Origin: RGEC01 sp964475595
GTDB taxonomy: Bacteria > Bacteroidota > Bacteroidia > NS11-12g > UBA955
NCBI GenBank assembly: GCA_964475595.1
Contig: CAYYXG010000005.1
Location: forward strand, 1-64,000
Reading direction: 5' to 3'
DNA: 64,000 nucleotides
The notes beneath the pieces were generated by a model. It was not told the DNA's origin. It saw only the letters and a program-made list of their open reading frames with translations, and made no database searches. A program made the position numbers and the translations under genes. This document shows positions 1-7,427 of the stretch, piece by piece. Within the stretch, counting starts at the first letter, position 1; the number at the start of each line of letters is the position of its first letter.

Positions 1-121
1 ACAAAACTTCGCCAAGCGCACCCAGAATGGCGATATTGGTGAAATAACGTTGCGTGTATATGCGAGTTGTGTGTCAGCATAGGACGACCGACAGCTCACA
101 GACAAGAAATTTAAAAAGACA

Positions 122-556
122 ATGAATATGAAGAAGATTTTAATTTTTATTAGTGGTTTCGTTGCAGGGATATTGGCAACAATTTTCGCAGGGTATATAT
201 TGACAATAGCTAATAAGCCTAACGATGACGGCTTAATTGGGCTGACAATTTTTGAAGAAAAAGGAGATTGCTTAACAAGTACATCAAAAAGTAAATCATC
301 GGAAATTGACATTTTTCAAGTCATAGCACCGAACGCTGCACTTGCAAATATAAAATACTACAAAGACGAAACATACCGTAATTACGATATTAGAAATGAC
401 GTTGTTGTTTTGCTTATCAATTATGATGAAAAAACATATTATGACGACCAAAAAATAGATGTAACTAAAAACTGTTTACGACAAATCGGAACGTATCAGT
501 ATGAAACCAAAAGCAAATTTGGAAAAACTGTTCCTGTCGTAGTTATTGAACAATAG
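122..556 (+). CDS. Hypothetical membrane-anchored small protein
   Basis: I do not recognise the family. The 144-residue product opens with Lys residues and one strongly hydrophobic helix (about residues 6-28, with the small-residue pattern GFVAGILATIFAG), then a polar domain of about 110 residues rich in Lys, Asp and Tyr. This layout predicts a single-pass protein with its C-terminal domain outside the cytoplasm. Two in-frame ATG codons (122 and 128) are possible starts. It lies in AT-rich DNA together with the next three genes, all on the same strand, which looks like an accessory stretch rather than the core genome that begins near 3380. No catalytic motif is visible. Confidence 0.6.
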   Translation: MNMKKILIFISGFVAGILATIFAGYILTIANKPNDDGLIGLTIFEEKGDCLTSTSKSKSSEIDIFQVIAPNAALANIKYYKDETYRNYDIRNDVVVLLINYDEKTYYDDQKIDVTKNCLRQIGTYQYETKSKFGKTVPVVVIEQ

Positions 557-603
557 AGAGACAATTTAAAATTTGGCAAGTATTAACCTATAATAAATGA
601 AAT

Positions 604-1488
604 ATGTTGACCTATAACGAACGTATCGAATTAAGGGAAAAGTTAGCTAATGGAGAAATTTCATTAGAATTTGCCAAAGGACTATATTGGAAGGATTACA
701 AAGAAGGACAACGGTCATGGCACACAAAAGATTGGAAAGAAAGACGAGCTAAAATTCTTAAAGAAGAATGCGAAATATGTGATAGCACAGACACATTAAC
801 AATTCAGCATCTTTCTCACCCCAAAAAATATTCTGACTGCGAAAGAGAAATAACAAGAAAATACACTCAAATTTTCAAAGAAACGAATTCTGACATTGAT
901 AAATCAGAACTAAAAAAACATATTGTAAAAAACTATGACTATATAGCTGTTCCCTTATGCCCAAATTGTGGAGACACCCGTCCAAACAAGAGAGTGAGAA
1001 AACTACCGCAATATCGTTGTGCAGTATGCAAACACGAGTTTGATGAACCTATTTATAAATCGTTAGATGAACTCATCACAATTTTTTATATGGACGAAGA
1101 AGCTTTTGATATTCGTGATAAGTGTTTTGTATCAAAAGACAAATGGAAAAATAATCACAATTTATCGAATATAAAATATTGGTTTCAGCGAGAAAAGGCT
1201 AAAACCAAAGATGAAGAAATAATCGGTAAAGAAGCGTTTTTACTCTATTTGACTGACGACATAAAATATCTTTCATTTGAAGACACAATAACTGCGTGTA
1301 AAAGATGTGCAGCTAACTATGACTTAAAAAATATGGAATTATGCCCTAAATGTAAAAAGCATTACAAGGGTATTCAGTATCCGACTTGCATTCCATGTCT
1401 GCCTGAAGACAAGCGAAAAGCTGCGTTAGAAATGATTGAATTTGGAAAAGAATGGCACGCAATACACAAAGAACTTGGAATTGACTGA
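604..1488 (+). CDS. Zinc-ribbon / HNH-like protein, function unknown
   Basis: The 294-residue product has several paired-cysteine knuckles. The first, CEIC around residue 56 followed by a QHLSHP stretch, looks like the start of a treble-clef HNH-type fold where the His would sit in the active site. Then CPNC and CAVC (about residues 118-142) form a zinc ribbon, and CKRC, CPKC and CIPC (about 233-267) form one or two more. Zn-knuckle proteins with this spacing often bind nucleic acid, but I cannot assign an activity, and a full HNH motif with a second His and Asn is not obvious. The gene is AT-rich, follows the small membrane protein by 47 bases, and ends just before a long imperfect hairpin (1508-1637). 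Confidence 0.6.
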   Translation: MLTYNERIELREKLANGEISLEFAKGLYWKDYKEGQRSWHTKDWKERRAKILKEECEICDSTDTLTIQHLSHPKKYSDCEREITRKYTQIFKETNSDIDKSELKKHIVKNYDYIAVPLCPNCGDTRPNKRVRKLPQYRCAVCKHEFDEPIYKSLDELITIFYMDEEAFDIRDKCFVSKDKWKNNHNLSNIKYWFQREKAKTKDEEIIGKEAFLLYLTDDIKYLSFEDTITACKRCAANYDLKNMELCPKCKKHYKGIQYPTCIPCLPEDKRKAALEMIEFGKEWHAIHKELGID

Positions 1489-1507
1489 CAACGAAGAATG
1501 CCGAACA

Positions 1508-1637
1508 CACAACAGCCGTTTTGCAAAAGCGGGGGTTTCGTGCTTCTATGACAGTGAAGTGCTAAATTCAAGCTTTGTGCATCTAATGAAGTTTAGTGCT
1601 GAAAAGCCCCGCCTTCGCAAAGCCCCAAAACGTTAGC
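1508..1637 (+). repeat. Long imperfect hairpin, attC-like architecture
   Basis: The arms TTTTGCAAAAGCGGGGGTTT (1519-1538) and AAAGCCCCGCCTTCGCAAAG (1603-1622) are inverted copies with a few mismatches. Inside them a second pair, around 1558-1571 and 1588-1601 (GTGCTAAATTCA against TGAAGTTTAGTGC), can extend the fold. The outer ends carry CACAAC (1508-1513) and CGTTAGC (1631-1637). Nested imperfect arms with AAC and GTT ends resemble an integron attC recombination site, but the GTTAGCA end departs from the GTTRRRY consensus and no integrase is in the window. It may instead be a dispersed intergenic repeat. Confidence 0.5.
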
Positions 1638-1676
1638 AGTAAGCTTTCCGACATATTAAATTTAAATTAAATCGAA

Positions 1677-2372
1677 ATGGAAAATAAAATATTTTTAAAA
1701 TACTGTCTTGATAATTTAGATCTTAATGAACCAGACCAATTCGAGGAGTATTTTACTTCTGTACCTCTCTGTGCTATAAATGCTATCTTCTCAATCAATA
1801 CAAAATATGAGGCTGTAATAAACGCACTTAATCGTTTTTGTGACCACTTTGCTTTGGAACTTTTGCATCCTATAAAAGGACAAATTCCATCAGCCAATAG
1901 GCAAACGACAGTTTCTGAAATCTACCATCTCATAAAGGATATAAAGCCGGAAACATTAGCATCAGACATATTTAAAAACAGACAGCGGACTTCAACAAAA
2001 AATGGTATTTTAAAGGCAGATGCTTCATTAAGGTTTATTAAAATCTTAAAAGACTTTGGTGTGGAAAAATATCAAGACATTCATAAAGTTTTTGATAATG
2101 AAACTTTTGAGGGTTGTATTAAAGAAATTCCAGGTCAGAGCAGTGGAACTTCTTTAAAATATTTCTTTATGCTGACAGGTTCTAAAGATCTAATTAAACC
2201 CGATAGAATGATATTGGGCTTTATTAAAGATGTAACAGGGTTGACATTGCAATCAAACGAAGCATTAAGTTTAATTCGTCAGACAGTTGAGGACTTAAAA
2301 AAGAAAGGATATATAGATTTAAGTGCTAGGCACCTCGACAATTTAATATGGAACTTTCAAAGACGATTGTAA
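1677..2372 (+). CDS. Hypothetical protein with helix-hairpin-helix-like C-terminal half
   Basis: This is a 231-residue soluble protein without signal peptide. The N-terminal half is helical and unrecognised. The C-terminal half contains IKEIPGQSSGTSLKYFFML followed by LIKPDRMILGFI, which has the shape of the helix-hairpin-helix plus 'KPD' segment of HhH-GPD DNA glycosylases, where the conserved Asp follows the hairpin by about 15-20 residues. The similarity is by eye and the usual catalytic Lys is not clear, so a DNA-binding role is inference. The gene sits in the AT-rich accessory stretch between the hairpin element and the toxin-antitoxin pair, with no close neighbour to suggest an operon. 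Confidence 0.55.
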   Translation: MENKIFLKYCLDNLDLNEPDQFEEYFTSVPLCAINAIFSINTKYEAVINALNRFCDHFALELLHPIKGQIPSANRQTTVSEIYHLIKDIKPETLASDIFKNRQRTSTKNGILKADASLRFIKILKDFGVEKYQDIHKVFDNETFEGCIKEIPGQSSGTSLKYFFMLTGSKDLIKPDRMILGFIKDVTGLTLQSNEALSLIRQTVEDLKKKGYIDLSARHLDNLIWNFQRRL

Positions 2373-2488
2373 GGGTTTGCTTGCAAAATAAGCTCACTGC
2401 CTCCGGGCCGCCCAAAACCTACCCACTTTCGGCATAGTTGTATTTTAGATTGTTTATACGTATATTCGCATAACAAAAGACACGTGCG

Positions 2489-2737
2489 ATGATAACCAAA
2501 CTGACATTGACTATTGACGAATCTGTAATTTCCTGTGCAAAAAAATATGCTAAAAATAAAGGCAAAAGTCTTTCAGATATTGTAGAGAATTACCTGTTGA
2601 CGTTAACAACCCATGAAAGTAAGGATGAAAAAATTGCTCCGAGAATTCTAAAACTAATGGGAACCATTGACTTGCCTGAAGATTTTGATTATAAAAAGTC
2701 GTTGACAAAAAGTCTAGACAATAAATACAAGTTGTGA
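2489..2737 (+). CDS. DUF6364-type antitoxin
   Basis: The 82-residue product begins with a short beta strand (KLTLTIDES) followed by two helices with the pattern AKKYAKNKGKSLSDIVENYL, which is the ribbon-helix-helix-like arrangement of DUF6364 antitoxins. Such proteins bind DNA through the strand and neutralise a PIN toxin through the C-terminal tail, here the segment PEDFDYKKSLTKSL. The stop codon overlaps the GTG start of the PIN gene in a GTGA, which implies translational coupling and is the normal order (antitoxin first). A TATATTCG sequence about 20-30 bases upstream may be the promoter, which the pair would be expected to repress. Confidence 0.8.
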   Translation: MITKLTLTIDESVISCAKKYAKNKGKSLSDIVENYLLTLTTHESKDEKIAPRILKLMGTIDLPEDFDYKKSLTKSLDNKYKL

Positions 2738-3162
2738 AACAAATATTCCTGGATACCAATGTTTTAATCGATTTTCTGGCTAACAGAAAACCTTTTTCCA
2801 TTGAGGCTGCTAAACTTTTCAATTATTCGTTTAAAAAGAAAGTAAACATCTATGTATCTGCCGTTTCTTACAACAACATCTATTACATTATAAGACAGTC
2901 ATGTACACATTCACAGACGATTAAGATACTCAATGAACTCCAGGAATGGACAGAGTCTTTGGATGTGTCGAAGGATGTTATCAGCAAGGCACTAAAATCA
3001 GCCTTTAAAGATTTTGAGGATGCCATCCAATACCATTGTGCGAAAACCCAGAACAATATTGATTGCATTGTCACACGCGACACCAAAGATTACAAAACAA
3101 GCTCCATTCCGGCAATGACTCCGAAAGAAGCCCTGGCTATGATTGAAAGCAACTTGTCCTAA
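2734..3162 (+). CDS. PIN-domain toxin (VapC-like ribonuclease)
   Basis: The 142-residue PIN protein is predicted to be a Mg2+-dependent RNase acting as the toxin of the pair. The first acidic residue lies in FLDTNVLIDFL (Asp7), the middle one in FKDFEDAIQ (Asp96) and the last in VTRDTKDY (Asp116), which is the usual D...ED...D layout of the fold, and Glu24 may complete the site. The end PAMTPKEAL is the standard 'v.tP.e.l' closing strand and helix of the family. The start is a GTG that overlaps the antitoxin stop by 4 bases; no in-frame ATG gives the complete first strand. Length is normal, so the toxin appears intact. Confidence 0.85.
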   Translation: MKQIFLDTNVLIDFLANRKPFSIEAAKLFNYSFKKKVNIYVSAVSYNNIYYIIRQSCTHSQTIKILNELQEWTESLDVSKDVISKALKSAFKDFEDAIQYHCAKTQNNIDCIVTRDTKDYKTSSIPAMTPKEALAMIESNLS

Positions 3163-3283
3163 CAACAGTCAGGTATCATAACCTTACCATCCCGCCACCC
3201 AAACATTACACACTAGATTTTGCGGTGAAAACCCAAATTATTCGCCTCATTTTTGCGGTGATTATATGTTCTTTCACCTGCTA

Positions 3284-3314
3284 CCCGCTACCCGAAGTCT
3301 CCCGACTTCGGATA
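3284..3314 (+). repeat. Palindromic repeat of the CCCGAAG..CTTCGGG family (inverted copy)
   Basis: CCGAAGT (3292-3298) and ACTTCGG (3305-3311) form a perfect hairpin with a six-base loop. With its flank ctacccgctaccc this is the reverse complement of the elements at 28064-28123 and 30204-30240. Here it is downstream of the PIN gene, without a clear T run, so terminator function is uncertain. Confidence 0.7.
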
Positions 3315-3356
3315 GCCCCCACCAAAATCATACTATTAACAATCCCCCATTCGCCC

Positions 3357-3364
3357 TATCTTTG
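3357..3364 (+). promoter_or_regulatory. Bacteroidota -7 box TATCTTTG
   Basis: Perfect TAnnTTTG match 17 bases before the ATG of the PurF-like gene; no clear TTG at -33. Confidence 0.6.
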
Positions 3365-3381
3365 CATCACTAAATCAGGGC

Positions 3382-5274
3382 ATGAGCGATCCCATTAAGC
3401 ACGAATGTGGTGTGGCCTTCATTCGGTTGCTAAAACCCCTAAGCTATTACCGCGAAAAATACGGAACACCCCTTTACGGCCTCAGACAACTGCAGTTTCT
3501 GATGACCAAACAACTCAACCGGGGTCAGGATGGCGCCGGAATTGGCGTGGTGAAACTGGATCCGGAATACGGAGCACGCTACCTGGCCCGCAAACGCAGT
3601 GCCAGCAAAACCGCCATCACCGATATTTTTGATGAGGTGGCCAATACCTACGCACAGCTTAGTGCCGATGTCAGGCAAAATGACGATGCCCTCAAGCAAA
3701 ACTATGCCTACGCCGGTGAACTGCTGCTGGGGCATTTGCGCTACGGTACCTACGGTGGTAACAGCTTAGAAAACATTCACCCCTTTCTTCGCCAAAACAA
3801 CTGGATGGCCAGAAACCTGATGCTGGCAGGCAATTACAACGTTACCAATGTGGATGAGCTTTTCCAGACCCTGATAGACCTGGGACAGCAGCCCAAAGAG
3901 AAAAGCGACAACGTGCTGATGCTGGAAAAAATCGGGCATTTTATTGATGAAGAAAACCAGCGCCTGTTCAGCATTTTCAAAAGCCAGGGACATACCAACC
4001 GGGAAATAACCGATAAAATAAAAACGGAAATGAACCTGGTGAATGTACTGAAACGATCATTTAAAAATGTAGATGGCGGTTTTAACATGGTTGGTTTGCT
4101 CGGACATGGCGATGCCTTTGTGATGCGCGACCCCGCCGGAATACGCCCCAGTTTCTGGTACGCCAATGATGAGGTGGTGGTGGCTGCCTCAGAACGCAGT
4201 GCCATACAGACGGTGTTTAACACCAAAATCGATGATATTCGCGAATTGGGCCCCGGAAATGCACTGATGGTGCGCAAAAACGGCGAATACTCCGAAGTAA
4301 ATATTCTGGAGCCGGTAGCCAAACGCAGCTGCTCCTTTGAGCGCATTTACTTTGCCCGTGGCAACGATGCCGATATATACGCCGAACGCAGAGAACTGGG
4401 CAGACTGCTCAGCCACACCATCTGCGACAGAATCGGCTACGATTTTGAAAACACCGTATTCTCATACGTTCCCAATACCGCAGCCACTGCATTTTATGGT
4501 CTCATTGACGGGGTACATGAGATTATCCGCGAAAAACAGGCCCAAGCCATTGCCAAAATTGATGCAGCAAGCGATGGTGAGGCGTTAAAACGCATTCTCA
4601 ATTGGAAACCCCGCCGGGAGAAAATCCTCGTGAAGGATGCCAAAATGCGCACATTCATCACCAACGACAATGACCGGGAAGTGATGGTGGGCGGTGCGTA
4701 TGATGTTACCTACGGTACCATAAATCCGGGAACAGACACCCTGGCCATTATGGATGACAGCATTGTGCGGGGCACCACCCTCAGAACCAGCATTCTGCGC
4801 ATCCTGGACCGTTTAAAACCCAAGAAAATCATCCTGGTTTCTTCCTCACCGCAAATCCGCTACCCGGATTGCTATGGCATTGATATGAGCCGCCTGGGCG
4901 ATTTTGCCGCTTTTCAGGCAGCCGTGCATATCCTGAAAGACAAAGGGCAGGAATCCTTGCTGGATGAACTTTACCTAAAAGCAAAGTCTGAAATTGAAAA
5001 GCCGGCTGAGGAACAGCGCAACATCATTCAAGATTTATATGCCGGTATGAGTGACGCTGAAATTAGCATCAAAGTAGCTGAAATGGTGCGCCCTGCCGAC
5101 CTGAATGCCGAATTGGAAATTATCTATCAGAGCGTGGAAAACCTGCACTTAGCGTCACCCAGACACGAAGGTGACTGGTATTTTACCGGCAACTATCCCA
5201 CTCCCGGCGGCACCAAAGTCGCCAACCGGTCATTCCTATACTACATGGAAGGCCGCAAAGATCGGGCTTACTAA
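3382..5274 (+). CDS. Long PurF-like amidophosphoribosyltransferase
   Basis: The 630-residue protein has an N-terminal Ntn glutaminase domain whose nucleophile is probably Cys9 in HECGVAF; eight residues precede it, so a short propeptide must be removed as in PurF. The glutaminase part also shows RGQDGAGIG and GHLRYGTYG. A phosphoribosyltransferase domain follows, with the PRPP loop MDDSIVRGTT at about residues 457-466. Canonical PurF (about 470-510 residues) transfers Gln amide N to PRPP in the first step of purine synthesis. This protein is longer, with extra segments after residue 120 and about 120 residues after the PRT domain. It therefore looks like the second, long PurF paralogue found in Bacteroidota, and its exact substrate is uncertain. 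It stands alone behind its own promoter. Confidence 0.85.
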   Translation: MSDPIKHECGVAFIRLLKPLSYYREKYGTPLYGLRQLQFLMTKQLNRGQDGAGIGVVKLDPEYGARYLARKRSASKTAITDIFDEVANTYAQLSADVRQNDDALKQNYAYAGELLLGHLRYGTYGGNSLENIHPFLRQNNWMARNLMLAGNYNVTNVDELFQTLIDLGQQPKEKSDNVLMLEKIGHFIDEENQRLFSIFKSQGHTNREITDKIKTEMNLVNVLKRSFKNVDGGFNMVGLLGHGDAFVMRDPAGIRPSFWYANDEVVVAASERSAIQTVFNTKIDDIRELGPGNALMVRKNGEYSEVNILEPVAKRSCSFERIYFARGNDADIYAERRELGRLLSHTICDRIGYDFENTVFSYVPNTAATAFYGLIDGVHEIIREKQAQAIAKIDAASDGEALKRILNWKPRREKILVKDAKMRTFITNDNDREVMVGGAYDVTYGTINPGTDTLAIMDDSIVRGTTLRTSILRILDRLKPKKIILVSSSPQIRYPDCYGIDMSRLGDFAAFQAAVHILKDKGQESLLDELYLKAKSEIEKPAEEQRNIIQDLYAGMSDAEISIKVAEMVRPADLNAELEIIYQSVENLHLASPRHEGDWYFTGNYPTPGGTKVANRSFLYYMEGRKDRAY

Positions 5275-5282
5275 ACGGCGGG

Positions 5283-5735
5283 TTATTTACCCAGCTTCAT
5301 CCGCTTCCAGGTATCGGTTCTACCCAGCGCCTGAACGCCAATATAACCGCGGATGTCCAGGGTATTATTGTCCTTCATTTTGATAACAGACTTGTAGGTA
5401 CTGCCATTTTCAGGGTCGTAAATGGTGCCATCACCCCACTCATCATTGTCTTTGTAATTGAAGTCTTTGAGAATCCGGTATCCTTTCAGCGGTACGGTTC
5501 TCATTTTTTCATCCGGATTGTTTTTATCCACCTTGGGCTTTCCGTTGGCAGGATCGATGGGCTCTTTCAGCCAAACTATTTTGCCATAATACTTGGTGCC
5601 GATTTTTTCAATCTTTACACCGGCTTTTCCGCTCCCTGATTGCCATACACCCAGCAAACGATCGCCATTGGCGGGGGCAAAAGCCATGAGCAAACACATC
5701 ACTGCGGCGCCCATTACAATACTGATTTTTTTCAT
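5283..5735 (-). CDS. DUF2147 family exported protein
   Basis: A 150-residue protein with a cleavable signal peptide (about residues 1-24, ending near FAPANG). The mature part follows the DUF2147 pattern: LLGVWQSGSGKAGVKI at the start, then YYGKIVWLKEP, a GYRILKDF segment with GTIYDPENGSTY, and the closing LGRTDTWKR. The family folds as a small lipocalin-like beta barrel and is common as a periplasmic protein in Proteobacteria and Bacteroidota, but its ligand is not known. It is the last gene of a three-gene minus-strand set that starts with an outer-membrane barrel (7347) and a lipoprotein, separated by 2 and 5 bases, so the three are almost surely co-transcribed. Confidence 0.85.
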   Translation of the reverse strand: MKKISIVMGAAVMCLLMAFAPANGDRLLGVWQSGSGKAGVKIEKIGTKYYGKIVWLKEPIDPANGKPKVDKNNPDEKMRTVPLKGYRILKDFNYKDNDEWGDGTIYDPENGSTYKSVIKMKDNNTLDIRGYIGVQALGRTDTWKRMKLGK

Positions 5736-5740
5736 ATAGA

Positions 5741-6244
5741 TTAGTCTTTTAATGTAAATTCAAAGGTTAACCGGGCATTCAACTCAAAAGCATCTTCCCT
5801 GTCAGTTTTGGGAGTCAAATCGCATACCAAAAATTTATCCTTGCTTTTGAAATGCTCGGCCAAATCGGCATCGCCCGCCGGTTGCGCACTGAAATTGTTT
5901 TGGGCAGCCATCGGGTTTTGAACGGCAATTTCCTTGGCCTTGCTGTCGCCACCGGCCATCATGTTCAGGGTAAGACTGGCAAAATTGGCAAAACCGGTAG
6001 AATCTGAGGTTGAAAATTCCGCTGAAATCAGTTTAACCCCTTCTATGTTGGCTTCTGTGGCATGGTGCTTTTTCAGAAAAACAGCCAGTTCATCGGTGAG
6101 CTGGTGCTGCAGGGATTCGGGTGAAGATTCAAAGAAAGGACCCTCACTCCGAAAGGTGATGTCCAGTGTCAGATTGTCTTTGGTTTGTTTGCCGCAGGCG
6201 CTGAACATTAGCATTCCGGCGAATAAATACAGTATTTTTTTCAT
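5741..6244 (-). CDS. Hypothetical lipoprotein
   Basis: The 167-residue product starts with MKKILYLFAGMLMFSACGKQ, a lipoprotein signal peptide with lipobox FSAC (Cys17), so it should be lipid-anchored, probably in the outer membrane. The mature part has beta-rich segments (LTLDITFRSEGPFF, LTFEFTLKD) and an Ala/Asn-rich middle, and I do not recognise a family. It lies 2 bases after the upstream outer-membrane barrel gene and 5 bases before the DUF2147 gene. The shared operon suggests that the three work on the same envelope task, but no substrate can be named. Confidence 0.75.
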   Translation of the reverse strand: MKKILYLFAGMLMFSACGKQTKDNLTLDITFRSEGPFFESSPESLQHQLTDELAVFLKKHHATEANIEGVKLISAEFSTSDSTGFANFASLTLNMMAGGDSKAKEIAVQNPMAAQNNFSAQPAGDADLAEHFKSKDKFLVCDLTPKTDREDAFELNARLTFEFTLKD

Positions 6245-6246
6245 AG

Positions 6247-7347
6247 TTAAGGACTTACAAGATTGATGGAGAACATGACATAGGGCGCATTTCCGGCAGT
6301 GTTTTGCATAAGATAGGGCTGCTTGCCAAAGGGTCCACGGAAAAACTCTTTTTCATCCAGATTAAAGGCAGTGTTGATGCGATATCCAGCCTGAAGACTC
6401 ATCCAGATGAACCCGGAAAGGGATTTCTCGTAGGTAAAGCGCAGTCTGGCTTCACCCCGACGAAGTTCAGAGTCAGCTCGCGTGGCAATTGGGGAACGAA
6501 GAAAATACGTCTGACCTTCCAGTTCATACCCAAACAGCAGCAGGTTTCTGGAATTGAAGGTTCTGCGAACGGCTGCCCTTGCGGGAATAAGTGCTTCTAT
6601 CCCCCATTTGCGGTTGGGATAGGTATAATTATAAAACAGCACCGGCACATAATTGAGTTCGCCAACCCGGTAGGTACGCGAAATGCCCAAACCCCACTGC
6701 AGTCGGTCATGCGGGCGCTTTCCATAGATTACGGCGCCCGAAACCCGCGTCTTCGCTAAATAATCTCCAACCTCGCCTATTCCGAAATTCCCGTTCACAT
6801 CGCCCTGCAACTGCGCAAGCACAAAGCGTTTAGCATCCAGTGGAACAAACAACGTGGTGGCGAGTCCGGCACTGGTTAACCCCTGATTCAATGCATTGGT
6901 GAGATAATCGGTATTCCGAACTACCATTGTGGTTGGGTAATCGGTTCCCCTGTAATTATTGGCCAGATAATTCCCCGCAATGGTCCAGGTAAGCCGGTTT
7001 TTAGAGATCACAGGAATATTGAAGCCCAGTCTCAGCCCCTGACTGCCCTTGGTGGATAATGTTCCGGTGGTGTCTGGTGCTACCTTGGGAAACGAGGGCA
7101 TAATGTTCATATTAATGTCATACGCACCCTGCACGTCATACCCAATGCTGATGAGTTTCTGAGGCGATAAATCAAAAATTTTGGTGCTCGCCCAGGGTGC
7201 TGCCGCACTCTCTTCAGGAACCAGATTATCATACATGGAGAAATCCTCGTCAGGTGCTGTGGTGTCTGTTGGAACCATCAGGGTATCGGTCTGGGCAAAC
7301 AACGAAGTACCGAAGAATATGAAGGTTAGGAAGGCAATATTTCGCAT
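6247..7347 (-). CDS. Outer-membrane beta-barrel protein (DUF6268-like)
   Basis: I start the gene at the ATG at 7347, which gives a normal signal peptide (IAFLTFIFFGTSLFAQ); a longer frame runs ten codons upstream but would bury it. The mature protein of about 345 residues alternates hydrophobic and polar residues in strands such as LGFNIPVISKNRLTWTIAGN and ends FSINLVSP, so it is a barrel with the terminal strand expected for BAM insertion. The pattern resembles DUF6268 proteins, which are uncharacterised; I hold the family name loosely. It is the first gene of the three-gene operon with the lipoprotein and DUF2147 protein. CCAATTTG just upstream is a one- or two-mismatch promoter box. Confidence 0.7.
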   Translation of the reverse strand: MRNIAFLTFIFFGTSLFAQTDTLMVPTDTTAPDEDFSMYDNLVPEESAAAPWASTKIFDLSPQKLISIGYDVQGAYDINMNIMPSFPKVAPDTTGTLSTKGSQGLRLGFNIPVISKNRLTWTIAGNYLANNYRGTDYPTTMVVRNTDYLTNALNQGLTSAGLATTLFVPLDAKRFVLAQLQGDVNGNFGIGEVGDYLAKTRVSGAVIYGKRPHDRLQWGLGISRTYRVGELNYVPVLFYNYTYPNRKWGIEALIPARAAVRRTFNSRNLLLFGYELEGQTYFLRSPIATRADSELRRGEARLRFTYEKSLSGFIWMSLQAGYRINTAFNLDEKEFFRGPFGKQPYLMQNTAGNAPYVMFSINLVSP

Positions 7348-7427
7348 AAAAACCGCAAATTGGGGTGTTTCCACCAATATTCAAAATGGTAATGGATAAA
7401 ATCCCTTGTAATTTGTTACACAAAACA

